64,000 bases of DNA from an uncultured Methanomicrobiales archaeon (lineage in GTDB: Archaea; Halobacteriota; Methanomicrobia; Methanomicrobiales; Methanospirillaceae): contig CASGHK010000013.1 of the NCBI GenBank assembly GCA_949320185.1, positions 1 through 64,000 of the forward strand, given 5' to 3'. Each line of letters opens with the position of its first letter. The stretch's first letter is position 1. The translations under genes and the position numbers were made by a program. A model generated the notes under the pieces. It made no database searches. It had not been told where the DNA came from and saw only the letters and a list, made by a program, of their open reading frames with translations. Shown piece by piece: positions 45,861 to 55,154 of the stretch.

Positions 45861-46154
45861 TTATACCCCCTTGAGCATCCTCTCGATCGTCCGGACGGCG
45901 ACGGCCTGGACGGGCGTCTGCGGCACGTACGCGCCTCCCGCGAACGTATACCCGCACTTGCGGCATGTCCAGATGCCGGTCCCCTTTCGCTGGACTGCGA
46001 GGGTGTCGCAGCGCTCGCACCGGTGAAGCGCGTTCGTGATCTTCTCCATCTCGTTGACGCGCTTCCGAATGAACCGTCCGTACCGGGGCCCGAAACGACC
46101 GGCGCTCCCGGTAACTTTCCCCTTTGCCTTGTGTTTCCTCTGTGAACGTGCCAT
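45861..46154 (-). CDS. rpl37ae: Ribosomal protein eL43 (L37Ae)
   Basis: 97 residues with the zinc ribbon [23 protein letters not shown] and a basic N-terminus ([16 protein letters not shown]). It lies 46 bp after SBDS. In many archaea the exosome genes occupy this position, but here they are absent. Confidence 0.95.
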   Translation of the reverse strand: MARSQRKHKAKGKVTGSAGRFGPRYGRFIRKRVNEMEKITNALHRCERCDTLAVQRKGTGIWTCRKCGYTFAGGAYVPQTPVQAVAVRTIERMLKGV

Positions 46155-46200
46155 TGTCCTCTTCCCTCGATTTGCAGTCTTTATGTATCAGCTCTCTGGG

Positions 46201-46905
46201 CTAATATATCTGTTTGAGCTTCTTCACGTCGGCATCGCCCTTCGAGAGGCGGTTTACCAGGGCGTAGAAGTCGTCCTGGATGCCGGCGGGGATCCGAACG
46301 ACACAGATCCAGGACCCGTCCTTCTGCCACTCCTCCTGCTCGATCGTCGCGGCGGCGGCGATGTCCGCGTAGGCCCGCGCTGCGTTATCGGGCGGGATCC
46401 GGACAGCGAGGCGGAGCTCCTCGAACCGGATCGGGAGGATCGGCCTGAGGGCCTTCACCGTCTCTTTGACGAGCACGTCGAGGTGGCGCGTCGGGTCGAT
46501 CGCCACCCGCGCCTCCTCCATCGCCATCTCGATCCTCTTTGCCGGGTGCGGCAGGCCGGTCTGTGGGTTCACCGCATTCCTCGCGATGAACGTGACCACC
46601 TGCCTCCTCTTCTCGGCGATCATCTGGCGCCGCTGGTCGGCAGTCAGCTGGATCTCGCCCTTCCTGATGATCTGGGGAGCGACCTCCTCGAAGACAGTTG
46701 AATGGAAGACCTTCTTCAGCGCCTCTTCCGAGGCCCTTTCCGCCCGCGAGGCGTTCTCGAAGACGAAGAGGGAGGCGACTACGTCCTCGAGGTCGACCTC
46801 CTCCCCATGCCGGAACCGGCTCGCCTGGTCAGGATCGACCAGGAGCTCGAACCGCTCTCCGTGGCTCTCCAACCGTGCGACGACGGCCTGGTCCAGGGGG
46901 ATCAT
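46201..46905 (-). CDS. Ribosome maturation protein SBDS
   Basis: 234 residues, starting MIPLDQAVVARLESHGERFELLVDPD. It has the three-domain layout of archaeal Shwachman-Bodian-Diamond proteins: an N-terminal FYSH domain with IRKGEIQLTADQRRQ at its end, a helical middle, and a C-terminal ferredoxin-like domain. The archaeal protein is linked to the release of aIF6 from the large subunit. It follows psmA with an 8-bp gap. Confidence 0.93.
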   Translation of the reverse strand: MIPLDQAVVARLESHGERFELLVDPDQASRFRHGEEVDLEDVVASLFVFENASRAERASEEALKKVFHSTVFEEVAPQIIRKGEIQLTADQRRQMIAEKRRQVVTFIARNAVNPQTGLPHPAKRIEMAMEEARVAIDPTRHLDVLVKETVKALRPILPIRFEELRLAVRIPPDNAARAYADIAAAATIEQEEWQKDGSWICVVRIPAGIQDDFYALVNRLSKGDADVKKLKQIY

Positions 46906-46913
46906 CGTCGTCC

Positions 46914-47645
46914 CTACGCCGCGTCCTTCTCGATCAGGTCGACGTACCCTGCGACCTCCTCGCGGGACATCTTCCTGAAGGCCGGCACCTCGTCGGCGAC
47001 CACGCCGATCTCGACCATGTTGACGTCGAACTTCCCCTCGGTCGCCGCGTGGAGCGCTTTCAGCCCGAGCAGGATCGCGTCCTGGAGCGTGAGATCGGGC
47101 CGGTACTCCTCCTCGAAGACCTTCATCACCGCATTTCGGCCGATCCCGATCCCGGTCGCCTTGTACTCGAGGAGCGTTCCCGAGGGGTCCGTCTCGAAGA
47201 GCCGGAACTGCCCCTCCGAGCGACCGGCGATCAGGAGCGCCGTGCCGTACGGGCGGGCCCCGCCGAACTGGGTGTAGGTCTGCATGTGGTCGCAGAGCTT
47301 CTTCGCGAGCATCTCCACGTCCATCTCCTCGTCGTAGGAGACCCGGTTGATCTGGCTCTCGATCCGGGCGCGGTCGACAAGCGAACGGGCGTCGCCGACG
47401 AGCCCGGAGGAGGCCACCCCGATGTGGTCGTCGATCCTGAAGATCTTCTCGATCGAGCTCGGCTCCAGCAGGTTCGAGTTGACGCGCTTGTCGACGAGCA
47501 GGACGATGCCGTCCTTGCCCTTGATGCCGATCGCGGTTGTGCCTCGTTTTACTGCTTCCCGGGCATATTCGACCTGGTAGAGCCGGCCGTCGGGCGAGAA
47601 GACGGTGATCGCCCGGTCGTATCCCATCTGGTATTGTGGCTGCAT
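46914..47645 (-). CDS. psmA: Proteasome alpha subunit
   Basis: 243 residues. The N-terminal gate sequence [24 protein letters not shown] is the alpha-type signature. There is no propeptide and no catalytic threonine, as expected for the outer ring of the 20S particle. [20 protein letters not shown] and the later helices match. It sits between rnp2 (1-bp overlap) and SBDS in the conserved superoperon. Confidence 0.96.
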   Translation of the reverse strand: MQPQYQMGYDRAITVFSPDGRLYQVEYAREAVKRGTTAIGIKGKDGIVLLVDKRVNSNLLEPSSIEKIFRIDDHIGVASSGLVGDARSLVDRARIESQINRVSYDEEMDVEMLAKKLCDHMQTYTQFGGARPYGTALLIAGRSEGQFRLFETDPSGTLLEYKATGIGIGRNAVMKVFEEEYRPDLTLQDAILLGLKALHAATEGKFDVNMVEIGVVADEVPAFRKMSREEVAGYVDLIEKDAA

Positions 47646-48124
47646 TATCTGTCCTCAGGATGAATGGTCTCGAAGCGTAATACGTTCTCCCCTTTATAAT
47701 CATGCACGATAGCATCGACCCGTTCCGCCCCGATCCGGAGGCGGCGCGGGCTCTCTTCGCTCCCGTCGCCCCCGAGGTAGACAGGCTCCGGGACTGGGAC
47801 GATCCGGTCGCGGAGGCTGCGGATCGTGCCCGAGGTCGCCCTGGGGTGAAGGGCAACCCGCTGGCCCTCGACCTCGGTGACCGTGGCAAGTGCCGCGATC
47901 AACCGCTCCTCCTCCCCGCGTCGGCAGCGGACCACCGCGTACCCGGAGATCACCATGACGACGGCCTGGTCGATCCGGGCCGCCCCCTGGTCCCCGAAGA
48001 GGGCGGTGACGGCCTCACCTATTGCGAGGTAGAGTGGCTTCCCCTCGAGCCGGACCAGCGACGGGGCGATCCTGACGAGCAGGTAGCGCCGGTCCTGCCG
48101 GAGCGTCGGGGGTCGGGGCTTCAT
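47645..48124 (-). CDS. rnp2: Ribonuclease P protein component 2 (Pop5-like)
   Basis: 159 residues. The Pop5 core is seen from [27 protein letters not shown] to [20 protein letters not shown]. It pairs with Rnp3 to activate the RNase P RNA for tRNA 5' processing. The ATG at 48124 overlaps the rnp3 stop. The C-terminal part after about residue 115 is longer than the minimal family core. Confidence 0.9.
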   Translation of the reverse strand: MKPRPPTLRQDRRYLLVRIAPSLVRLEGKPLYLAIGEAVTALFGDQGAARIDQAVVMVISGYAVVRCRRGEEERLIAALATVTEVEGQRVALHPRATSGTIRSLRDRIVPVPEPVYLGGDGSEESPRRLRIGAERVDAIVHDYKGENVLRFETIHPEDR

Positions 48125-48750
48125 TCTATCACCCGTAGGGGGGCCTTCGGCCTCATCAGGCTCTCGACCCCGGAGAGCGCCGCGTCGACCCCGTCGTGGT
48201 CCAGCCCGAAGAGCCCACAGAGGGCGGCTACCGAGCGAGGTGAACGGAGATCGAGGCAGGAGCCGGCCCCCGAGCCGATCACGAGCGGAAAACCATACCG
48301 GTGCTGGAGTACGAGCACGTCGGCATAACGGCGGAGTACCGATTGACGAGCGCCCCCCCGTTCCCGGACAAGTGGGGCGAGCAGCAGTTCGACCGCGACG
48401 CCCCGTTCGGCCGCTGTCCGGGCCGCGACGTGGTCGAAGGCGTTCTTCCGGCAGAGGTGTACGCCGGAGAGGGCATGCACCCCCGGCAGCGAAGCTGCGG
48501 AGCGGTTGAACGCCCCCTCTCCCAGCTGGAGCGTCACGAAGGCGCCTGCTGGCGCCCTGCGGATGGCGGTCAATGCCCGGTTCGGGTTGGGCGCGCAGAT
48601 TGACACCCCCGGTATCACCTGCACCCCGCCAAACGACCCTGACACCCCTCCGATGGCGACGATCGCCTGATAGCCGAGCGCGGCCGCTTCGAGTGCCATC
48701 CGCTCGAGGGTCGTGTCTCCGTCGATGTGGATGCGGGCGTCGGTCCGCAT
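48121..48750 (-). CDS. rnp3: Ribonuclease P protein component 3 (Rpp30-like)
   Basis: 209 residues of the TIM-barrel Rpp30 family: RIHIDGDTTLERMALEAAALGYQAIVA at the start, LLLAPLVRERGGARQSVLRRYADVLVLQ in the middle and SGAGSCLDLRSPRSVAALCGLFGL near the end. It overlaps rnp2 by 4 bp and follows eL15 by 9 bp. Confidence 0.9.
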   Translation of the reverse strand: MRTDARIHIDGDTTLERMALEAAALGYQAIVAIGGVSGSFGGVQVIPGVSICAPNPNRALTAIRRAPAGAFVTLQLGEGAFNRSAASLPGVHALSGVHLCRKNAFDHVAARTAAERGVAVELLLAPLVRERGGARQSVLRRYADVLVLQHRYGFPLVIGSGAGSCLDLRSPRSVAALCGLFGLDHDGVDAALSGVESLMRPKAPLRVIE

Positions 48751-48759
48751 AAAAAAGGG

Positions 48760-49350
48760 TTACTTGCCCCGGTTCGCGTGCGAGCGGAGCGAGGGGCGGT
48801 TCTTCTCGGTGCCGCGGCCCTTGCGGCGCATCCCGCGCCCCTTCTGCCCGGCGCTGGTCTTGCCGCGCTCGGCCCTGCCGCGCTGAGTCGCCCGGCCCAT
48901 CCAGGCGAGCTGGGGGTCCGCGAGTACCGCAGGGTGGTGACCGTCGACAAGGATCACCTCGTACCACTTCTGCCGGCCGTCCTGGCCGACCCAGTAGGAG
49001 TTGAGGACCTCCATGTTCGGGTACCGGTTCGAGGCGCGCTCCTCGGCAATCCGCTGGAGCGACTTGCCCGGGGTCGCACGTCGAATACCCATGTTCGCCG
49101 TTCGGCGCCCGCGGACGTACCGCGACATCCGCCGCCCACCGCGCCGGACCTTCGCCCGGACCACGATGACCCCCTGCTTGGCCTTGTACCCGAGCGACCG
49201 GGCTCGGTCAAGCCTCGTCGGCCGCGCAACACGGACAACGCTTCCCTCGCGCCGCCAGAGCTGCATTCGCTCCCAGAGGAGTGCCGAGACGCCCGTCTCC
49301 TCGGGCTTCTTCCAGGCCTCCCTGATATAACTGTAGACTGATCTCGACAT
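48760..49350 (-). CDS. rpl15e: Ribosomal protein eL15
   Basis: 196 residues from the ATG that gives [18 protein letters not shown]. The SKSLQR-like segment ([26 protein letters not shown]) and the strongly basic end are family features. It heads the superoperon eL15, rnp3, rnp2, psmA, SBDS, eL43, rpoP, Brix, pcc1. A promoter with an inverted repeat lies about 45-75 bp upstream. Confidence 0.95.
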   Translation of the reverse strand: MSRSVYSYIREAWKKPEETGVSALLWERMQLWRREGSVVRVARPTRLDRARSLGYKAKQGVIVVRAKVRRGGRRMSRYVRGRRTANMGIRRATPGKSLQRIAEERASNRYPNMEVLNSYWVGQDGRQKWYEVILVDGHHPAVLADPQLAWMGRATQRGRAERGKTSAGQKGRGMRRKGRGTEKNRPSLRSHANRGK

Positions 49351-49392
49351 TGCGATCACCAGAGGTTCAGCGGATAGACCGCCACATTCCTT

Positions 49393-49423
49393 CTCGGGAC
49401 GGATCCCGAGTGCCTTTATATTT
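49393..49423 (-). promoter_or_regulatory. eL15 promoter with an inverted repeat between TATA box and start site
   Basis: On the minus strand an AAATATAAAGG box (49413-49423) is followed by a perfect 7-bp inverted repeat (ctcggga / tcccgag, 49393-49410, 4-base spacer). The repeat fills the space up to the predicted start near 49392, the usual place for an operator. Confidence 0.5.
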
Positions 49424-49438
49424 CTGTGCGAGGGGTCT

Positions 49439-49921
49439 TTAAGCCTTGGCCCGGGGGACCCCTTTCACCTTCTCCAGGACGCGGATCTGGTCAATCTTCG
49501 TGACCGGATACTGGCCCTGGTCGTCCTTCTCGGCCGACTTCACCATATCCCAGACCGTGAGGAGCGCGGTCGATACCCCGACGAGCGCCTCCATCTCGAC
49601 TCCTGTCCGCCCGGTGGTGGCAACCTCCACGAACGCCTCGATCCATTCCTTCTCCTGCACGAAATCGACTCGAATGGAGCCGATCGGGATCGGGTGGCAC
49701 ATCGGGATGGTCCTCGCGGTATCTTTCACGGCGAGCACGGCGGCGACACGGGCGGTGGCGAGGACGTTCCCCTTCACGACGGTCCCCTCGGCGATGGCCT
49801 TCAGGGTCTCGGGACGGAGGTGGATCCGTCCTGCTGCCGTGGCGCGTCGCGCGACCTCGTCCTTTCTCGTGATGTCGACCATCCGGGCGGCTCCCTCTTC
49901 GATATGCGTGAACTCAGGCAT
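49439..49921 (-). CDS. moaC: Cyclic pyranopterin monophosphate synthase
   Basis: Acts in molybdopterin synthesis, completing the cyclic pyranopterin from the MoaA product. Its 160 residues include [36 protein letters not shown] and [20 protein letters not shown], with the active-site CHP and the KDDQ-containing end. Methanogens need this cofactor for formylmethanofuran dehydrogenase and formate dehydrogenase. The ATG lies 8 bp inside the upstream nnr gene. Confidence 0.95.
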   Translation of the reverse strand: MPEFTHIEEGAARMVDITRKDEVARRATAAGRIHLRPETLKAIAEGTVVKGNVLATARVAAVLAVKDTARTIPMCHPIPIGSIRVDFVQEKEWIEAFVEVATTGRTGVEMEALVGVSTALLTVWDMVKSAEKDDQGQYPVTKIDQIRVLEKVKGVPRAKA

Positions 49922-51314
49922 CCTGGCTCCCTCCATACAGTGCATCCGGCAGCCCTGTAAGCATGTCGGAGGCGACGAGGCCTGCGGTCCGGCCCTGGGC
50001 TGCCGCCTCCCCGGCAAGCCCCGTCGCGTACGCCCCGGCGACAGCTGCCTGAAACGGATCGAGGCGACAGAGGAGTGCGCCGACGACACCGGCGAGGACG
50101 TCACCAGTCCCCCCGACGGTCATTGCGGGGGTGCCGGTGCGGTTGAACCGGACCCGGTTACCGTCTGAGATGATATCGACCGGCCCCTTCAGGAGCACCA
50201 CCCCGTCTTGTGCCGCCCGCCGCACGGCCCGTGCACGCTCGGCGAGGCCCTCCCCCGGGAGCGGGCCGAAGGTCCGGGCGAACTCGCCTGCGTGGGGGGT
50301 GTAGACCGTCTCCGGGGCCGCCGGGAGAGGAAGGCGGAGCGCGTCCGCATCCACCACCGCGCGCCTGCAGGACGGGGCGAGCCCGGCGGCGATGCCGGCC
50401 GATCCGGATCCGAGACCGTTGCCCATCACAACGGTGTCGGCCCGCTCCACCTCGCCGATCAGCCGCTCGAGGGCCTCGTGCCAGCCGTCCTCACCCTGCA
50501 CCGGGATGGTGATCACGTCTGGGTACGGGAGTGGGGCCGGCGTAGCGACGATGACGATGTCGGCGCCGGCACGGAGCGCGGCGAGCCCGGCGAGGTACGG
50601 AGCCCCTTGGTACGGGCCGCCTCCGACCACCAGGACGCGCCCTCCGTCCCCCTTGTGAGCATCGCTACTACGCCGCGAGAGTTCGAGCAGGTCCCCCGGG
50701 CCGGTGCAGACCTCTGCCTCGAGCGGGATGCCGATCCGAACAGTCTCGGCTCCCGCTGTCTTCGGCCGGTGAAAGGCGAGTACCCGGTCGGCCCGGCACC
50801 CGGGGGTCGGTACATCGACCGCGAGAACCCTGGCAGAGGACGCGTTCGTCAACCCGACGAGTGTCGCCGCCGGCTCCCGGAGCGGTGGGGCTGCACCGAT
50901 CCCCAGGAGGGCGTCGACCACCAGGTCCGCCGTTGAGAACGTCGGCTCGAGTGCTGCTGCATCCGCCGCACACCCGACCTGGACAACCGGGACCCCTGTG
51001 CGGACGAGCAGTGCCGCCTGCTCCGTGTTCGCGGAGGTCCTGGTTCCGGCGACCGATACGACCGTGACCTCGACCTCTCCTGCGAGGTGGCGGGCCGCGA
51101 CCAGTCCGTCCCCGCCGTTGTTGCCAACCCCGGCGAGCACCAGCACATGGGTCGGCGCCTCTTCAAGTACGACACGTGCGATGGCGGCCCCGGCCGCCTC
51201 CATCATCTGGAGGGACGATAGCCCCAGGGCCACCGCGTTTCGGTCGACTGCTCGCATTCGCGCCGCTCCGATCAGTCCCCGTTCAGCAAACTCCCGGCAG
51301 TCCGTCAGCCTCAT
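49914..51314 (-). CDS. nnr: Bifunctional NAD(P)H-hydrate epimerase / ADP-dependent dehydratase
   Basis: 466 residues repairing hydrated NAD(P)H. The N-terminal epimerase (about 1-205) has VLVLAGVGNNGGDGLVAARHL. The C-terminal ribokinase-like dehydratase (about 215-460) has VLVVGGGPYQGAPYLAGLAALRAGAD, YTPHAGEFARTFG and the catalytic TVGGTGDVLAGVVGALL. The fusion is common in prokaryotes. It is divergent from the DHH gene (43 bp) and overlaps moaC by 8 bp. Confidence 0.93.
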   Translation of the reverse strand: MRLTDCREFAERGLIGAARMRAVDRNAVALGLSSLQMMEAAGAAIARVVLEEAPTHVLVLAGVGNNGGDGLVAARHLAGEVEVTVVSVAGTRTSANTEQAALLVRTGVPVVQVGCAADAAALEPTFSTADLVVDALLGIGAAPPLREPAATLVGLTNASSARVLAVDVPTPGCRADRVLAFHRPKTAGAETVRIGIPLEAEVCTGPGDLLELSRRSSDAHKGDGGRVLVVGGGPYQGAPYLAGLAALRAGADIVIVATPAPLPYPDVITIPVQGEDGWHEALERLIGEVERADTVVMGNGLGSGSAGIAAGLAPSCRRAVVDADALRLPLPAAPETVYTPHAGEFARTFGPLPGEGLAERARAVRRAAQDGVVLLKGPVDIISDGNRVRFNRTGTPAMTVGGTGDVLAGVVGALLCRLDPFQAAVAGAYATGLAGEAAAQGRTAGLVASDMLTGLPDALYGGSQDA

Positions 51315-51357
51315 GAGTCACCCTTATCCAGTTACAGGGCGTTACTCATACATCAGT

Positions 51358-52734
51358 ATGGGCTTTTCCGAGGAGGTGCGAGGCGCGGCCGAGACGATCC
51401 GTTGCGCGGAGTCGGTCTCGGTGATCTCTCACATCGACGCGGACGGGATCTCGAGCGAGGCGATCATCCGGACGGCGATCACTCGCGCGGGAGTGCCGGT
51501 TACATCCCACTTCGTACGCCAGCTCGAGCCCCTGACCATGAAGGCCGTCCCCGAGGACGACTCTCTCAAGGTCTTTGTCGACCTCGGCGCCGGCCAACAG
51601 AACCTGCTCGAAGAGCGCGGCCTCAAGCCAGAGGAGGTCCTGATCCTCGACCACCACGTCGCCCAGCCGTGCGACGTCCCGTACCAGCAGGTGAACGGGG
51701 TGCCGCACGGGTTCACCCGTCTCTCCGCCGCCGGGGTCGCCTACTTCGTTGCCCGAGAGCTCGACCCCGCCAATGTCGATCTTGCCAAGGTCGCGATCGT
51801 CGGCAACGTCGGTGACATGATGGCGCGCGAGACCCTTGGACTCGTCGGCCCCGCAGCGGAGATTGTGCAGGACGGGGTCGCCCACGGTTCGGTCCGGCTG
51901 GTGAAGAAGGACCTGAACTGCTACGGCACCTCGACCCGTCCAGTGCACGTCTGCCTCTCATACAACGACGATCCCCGGATACCGGGGATCACGAACGACG
52001 TCCGGGGTGCCGAGCGGTTTCTCCAGAGGGTGGGTGTGCCGCAGAAGACCCGTGATGGCCGGCACCGGGTCTGGGAGGAGCTCGAGCAGGACGAGAAGAA
52101 GGCGATCACCAGCGCGCTCGTACAGCAGCTCCTGGCGAACGGTGAGGGTGTGGACCGTCTTTTTGCTGAGACGTACCTCTTTGTCGATGAGTGCGAGCGC
52201 AGCCCGCTTCGGAACGCGTCCGAGTTCGCAACCCTCCTGAACGCCTGCGGGCGGTGGGCCAAGCCTCGAATAGGCTCATCGGTCTGCTGCGGCGACCGGG
52301 GCCGGGTCTACCGCGAAGCGGAGTACATGCTCAACAACCACCGGACCATCATCCGGGAACTGCTCCAGTTTATCCTGGAGACGGGGGTTACCGAGCTCTC
52401 GCACCTGCAGTACCTGCATGTCGGCGACCGCTATCCCGACACGATCATCGGGATCGGGGCCGGGATGGCGCTGGGGAAACTGAACTGGAGAAAGCCGATC
52501 CTGATCATGTGCACCCTCCCCGAGGACCCGTCCCTCACCAAGGTGAGCATGCGGACCAACGAATGGTCGGTCCGACGCGGTGTCGACCTCCAGGCGGTGC
52601 TGACGATCGCTTCGGGGGAGTATGGCGGTGGGGGCGGGGGCCACCCGATTGCGGCCGGTGCATTCATCCCCCGCGAGGTAGAGGAGGTGTTTGTGAGTCG
52701 TGTCAACGAACTGCTTCGAGACCAGCTCTCATGA
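51358..52734 (+). CDS. DHH-family RecJ-like exonuclease/phosphoesterase
   Basis: 458 residues with a DHH domain (SHIDADG about 25-31, VDLGAGQ, LDHHVAQ, GNVGDMMA) and a DHHA1 end (GGGGGGHPIAAGAF). A middle part of about 150 residues (RVYREAEYMLNNHRTIIRELL and others) is larger than in the 400-residue DHH protein at 15898-17100, and the two are only distantly alike. Archaeal relatives act as single-strand-specific nucleases, some with GINS in the replisome. It is the first gene of a six-gene run that ends with pyrI. Confidence 0.85.
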   Translation: MGFSEEVRGAAETIRCAESVSVISHIDADGISSEAIIRTAITRAGVPVTSHFVRQLEPLTMKAVPEDDSLKVFVDLGAGQQNLLEERGLKPEEVLILDHHVAQPCDVPYQQVNGVPHGFTRLSAAGVAYFVARELDPANVDLAKVAIVGNVGDMMARETLGLVGPAAEIVQDGVAHGSVRLVKKDLNCYGTSTRPVHVCLSYNDDPRIPGITNDVRGAERFLQRVGVPQKTRDGRHRVWEELEQDEKKAITSALVQQLLANGEGVDRLFAETYLFVDECERSPLRNASEFATLLNACGRWAKPRIGSSVCCGDRGRVYREAEYMLNNHRTIIRELLQFILETGVTELSHLQYLHVGDRYPDTIIGIGAGMALGKLNWRKPILIMCTLPEDPSLTKVSMRTNEWSVRRGVDLQAVLTIASGEYGGGGGGHPIAAGAFIPREVEEVFVSRVNELLRDQLS

Positions 52735-53176
52735 GCGGGTTAGGACGATTGCCGACCTCCAGTTCGGTCGTGGCGTGGGCGCTCTGCTCTTCCCGGACGA
52801 GGTCGGCTTCACCCGATCGACTACGGGCAGGGTCCGGAATATCATGCTCGGAAGGGACCGTCTTGCGACGATCCGCGCCCAAGACGGCCGGCTCACCCTC
52901 GGGATCGAGGGAGCACGCCGTCTCCATGCTATCCTCCCCGCTCCCTCGTACCGGGTGGTGATCCTCGACGAGGTCGAGGAGTTCGTCGCGGCCGGAAAGA
53001 ACGCGATGGCCCGGCACGTGGTCATGGCAGACCCAATGATCCGGGCTGGAGACGAGGTGCTCGTGGTCGCCTCCGGCGATCAGCTCGTCGCCACCGGTAC
53101 GGCGATGCTCTCGGGGGACGAGATGACGGCATGTATGTATGGGGTCGGGGTCAACGTTAGATCCGGGAGGGAGTAG
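52700..53176 (+). CDS. PUA-domain RNA-binding protein
   Basis: 158 residues from a GTG that lies 35 bp inside the DHH gene; no better in-frame start is seen. An N-terminal pre-PUA part (IADLQFGRGVGALLFPDEV) leads to a C-terminal PUA domain (about 85-155) with HVVMADPMIRAGDEVLVVASGDQLVATGTAMLSGDEM. PUA domains bind structured RNA such as tRNA. It lies just before NAC and trmI. Confidence 0.82.
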   Translation: MSTNCFETSSHERVRTIADLQFGRGVGALLFPDEVGFTRSTTGRVRNIMLGRDRLATIRAQDGRLTLGIEGARRLHAILPAPSYRVVILDEVEEFVAAGKNAMARHVVMADPMIRAGDEVLVVASGDQLVATGTAMLSGDEMTACMYGVGVNVRSGRE

Positions 53177-53177
53177 C

Positions 53178-53525
53178 GTGTTACCTGGTGGAATCAATCC
53201 CAAGCAGATGAAGGCGATGATGAAGAAGATGGGCATGGAGGTCGCTCCGATCGAGAATGTCACCTCGATCGTGATCACCACGCCCGAAGGGCGATATGTC
53301 TTCGGCGAGGCCGAGGTCGTGGCGATGACCATGCAGGGGGTCACGACCTACCAGGTCTCAGGCGGAGAACCCCGGTTCGAGCCGGTCGCCGCTGTCATCC
53401 CCGAGGAGGATATCGCCCTCGTGAGCGAGCAGGCCTCCGTCTCTCGAGACGAGGCCCGTTCCGCGCTCGAAGCCGCTAACGGCGACATCGCGGGGGCGAT
53501 TCTCGCCCTCGCCGAACGGGGGTGA
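53178..53525 (+). CDS. nac: Nascent polypeptide-associated complex protein (archaeal NAC)
   Basis: 115 residues from the GTG at 53178, giving LPGGINPKQMKAMMKKMGME after the initiator, the usual archaeal N-terminus. The NAC domain (about 25-75) is followed by a UBA domain (about 80-115, SRDEARSALEAANGDIAGAILAL). It binds nascent chains at the ribosome as a homodimer. It overlaps trmI by 4 bp. Confidence 0.93.
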   Translation: MLPGGINPKQMKAMMKKMGMEVAPIENVTSIVITTPEGRYVFGEAEVVAMTMQGVTTYQVSGGEPRFEPVAAVIPEEDIALVSEQASVSRDEARSALEAANGDIAGAILALAERG

Positions 53526-54256
53526 AGACCGTGTTCGCGGCGGGTGATCGCGTGCTCCTCGCCGGGAACGGGCGCGAGTTTTATGTCCGGGCGGGCGAGG
53601 GTGTCCTCTCAACCGACCTCGGGATGATCCAGCTCGGGGCCCTGGTCGACCTCCCCGAAGGGAGTCCTGTCCAGACCCACCTGGGCCGGGAGTTCATTGC
53701 CCGAAGGCCTCGTCCCACCGACTTCTTCACCCACGCCCGCCGCTCGGGGGCGCCGATGCACCCGAAGGAGATCGGGGCCGTGATCGCGAACACCGGCATG
53801 AACCGGCGCGATCGTGTCCTCGACGCTGGCACGGGATCGGGGATCGCCGCGATCTTCTTCGGCTCCGTCGCGGGCGAAGTGGAGACCCGCGAACGACGAC
53901 CGGAGTTCGCGGCGCTCGCCGAGAAGAACGTGCGCGACGCCGGTCTCGAGAATGTCACGGTGATCGCCGGCGACGTCCTTGAGGCGACGGGGAGGTTCGA
54001 CGTGGTCCACCTCGACATGGAGTGCCGGGCGGAGCACGTCGCCCATGCCCGCGGGCTCCTCGTCCCGGGGGGATACCTCGCCTGCTACACCCCGTTCATC
54101 GAGCAGTTCCAGGTGGTCTTCGACACAGCCTCCGCCCTCTTTGACGAGGTCCGCGCGATCGAGCTGATCGAGCGCGAGATGACACGCTCGGCACGGGGAA
54201 CACGCCCGTCGACGCGTGTCTGCCACACCGGATATCTCACCTTTGCGAGGCGATAG
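53522..54256 (+). CDS. trmI: tRNA (adenine-N1)-methyltransferase, TrmI type
   Basis: 244 residues. A small N-terminal beta domain precedes a Rossmann methyltransferase with VLDAGTGSGIAAIFFG as the SAM loop and VVHLDMECRAEHVAHA as motif IV. Family members make m1A58, and in some archaea also m1A57, in the T-loop of tRNA. The GTG start overlaps the NAC stop. The gene ends one base before the pyrB ATG. Confidence 0.9.
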   Translation: MKTVFAAGDRVLLAGNGREFYVRAGEGVLSTDLGMIQLGALVDLPEGSPVQTHLGREFIARRPRPTDFFTHARRSGAPMHPKEIGAVIANTGMNRRDRVLDAGTGSGIAAIFFGSVAGEVETRERRPEFAALAEKNVRDAGLENVTVIAGDVLEATGRFDVVHLDMECRAEHVAHARGLLVPGGYLACYTPFIEQFQVVFDTASALFDEVRAIELIEREMTRSARGTRPSTRVCHTGYLTFARR

Positions 54257-54257
54257 A

Positions 54258-55154
54258 ATGCGTCACATCATCTCGGTACGGGACCTCGAACGACGGGAGA
54301 TCGACGGTCTTTTGGACCGGGCGGGGGAGATCGAAGCCCGGCGTTTCGACCCGGATCTCCTCGCCGGCCGGATCCTCGGCCTCTTCTTCTTCGAGCCCTC
54401 GACCCGGACCCGTATGTCCTTCGAGTCGGCGATGGCCCGGCTCGGCGGGGTCTCGCTCAGTATGGGGTCGGTCGAGGCCTCGTCGGTGGCAAAGGGCGAG
54501 ACCCTTGCCGACACGATCAGGGTGGTCTCGGGGTACGTCGACGCTATCGTGCTCCGGCACCCGCGGGAGGGGGCGGCGCGCCTTGCCTCGGAGTTCGCAT
54601 CCGTTCCCGTGATCAACGCGGGCGACGGCGCCGGCCAGCACCCGTCACAGACCCTTCTTGACCTCTACACGATCCGGCAGTCTATGCCGCTCGACGGACT
54701 TCGGGTCGGGCTCCTGGGGGACCTCCGGTACGGCCGGACCACTCACTCGCTCGCGATCGCGCTCTCGCTCTACAAGGCCGAGATCGCGGCCATCGCACCG
54801 AAAGGGCTCGAGCTCCCGTCGGGGATCATTCACGAGCTGGCCGGGCGCGGAACCGTCGTATCGGAGTACACTGCAGTCGAGGAGGTGATCGACGACCTCG
54901 ACGTCCTCTACGTGACCCGGATCCAGCGCGAGCGGTTCCCCGACGTCGCCAGTTACCTGGACGTCGCCTCGTCGTACCGGATCACCCCGGATCTCGTCAG
55001 GTGCGCCCAGCCCCATATGATCGTGCTCCACCCGCTCCCGCGCATGGACGAGATCGACCCGGGGGTGGACGCGCTCCCGAACGCGAAGTACTTCGAGCAG
55101 GCCCACCATGGCGTCTCGGTCAGGATGGCGATGCTGAGTGAGGTGATGGGATGA
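54258..55154 (+). CDS. pyrB: Aspartate carbamoyltransferase catalytic chain
   Basis: Makes carbamoyl aspartate in pyrimidine synthesis. The 298 residues carry the carbamoyl-phosphate site FFEPSTRTRMSFE (about 49-61), the SVAKGET loop, INAGDGAGQHPSQTLLDLYTI and HPLPRMDEI. It overlaps pyrI by 4 bp, as needed for balanced assembly of the allosteric holoenzyme. Confidence 0.96.
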   Translation: MRHIISVRDLERREIDGLLDRAGEIEARRFDPDLLAGRILGLFFFEPSTRTRMSFESAMARLGGVSLSMGSVEASSVAKGETLADTIRVVSGYVDAIVLRHPREGAARLASEFASVPVINAGDGAGQHPSQTLLDLYTIRQSMPLDGLRVGLLGDLRYGRTTHSLAIALSLYKAEIAAIAPKGLELPSGIIHELAGRGTVVSEYTAVEEVIDDLDVLYVTRIQRERFPDVASYLDVASSYRITPDLVRCAQPHMIVLHPLPRMDEIDPGVDALPNAKYFEQAHHGVSVRMAMLSEVMG

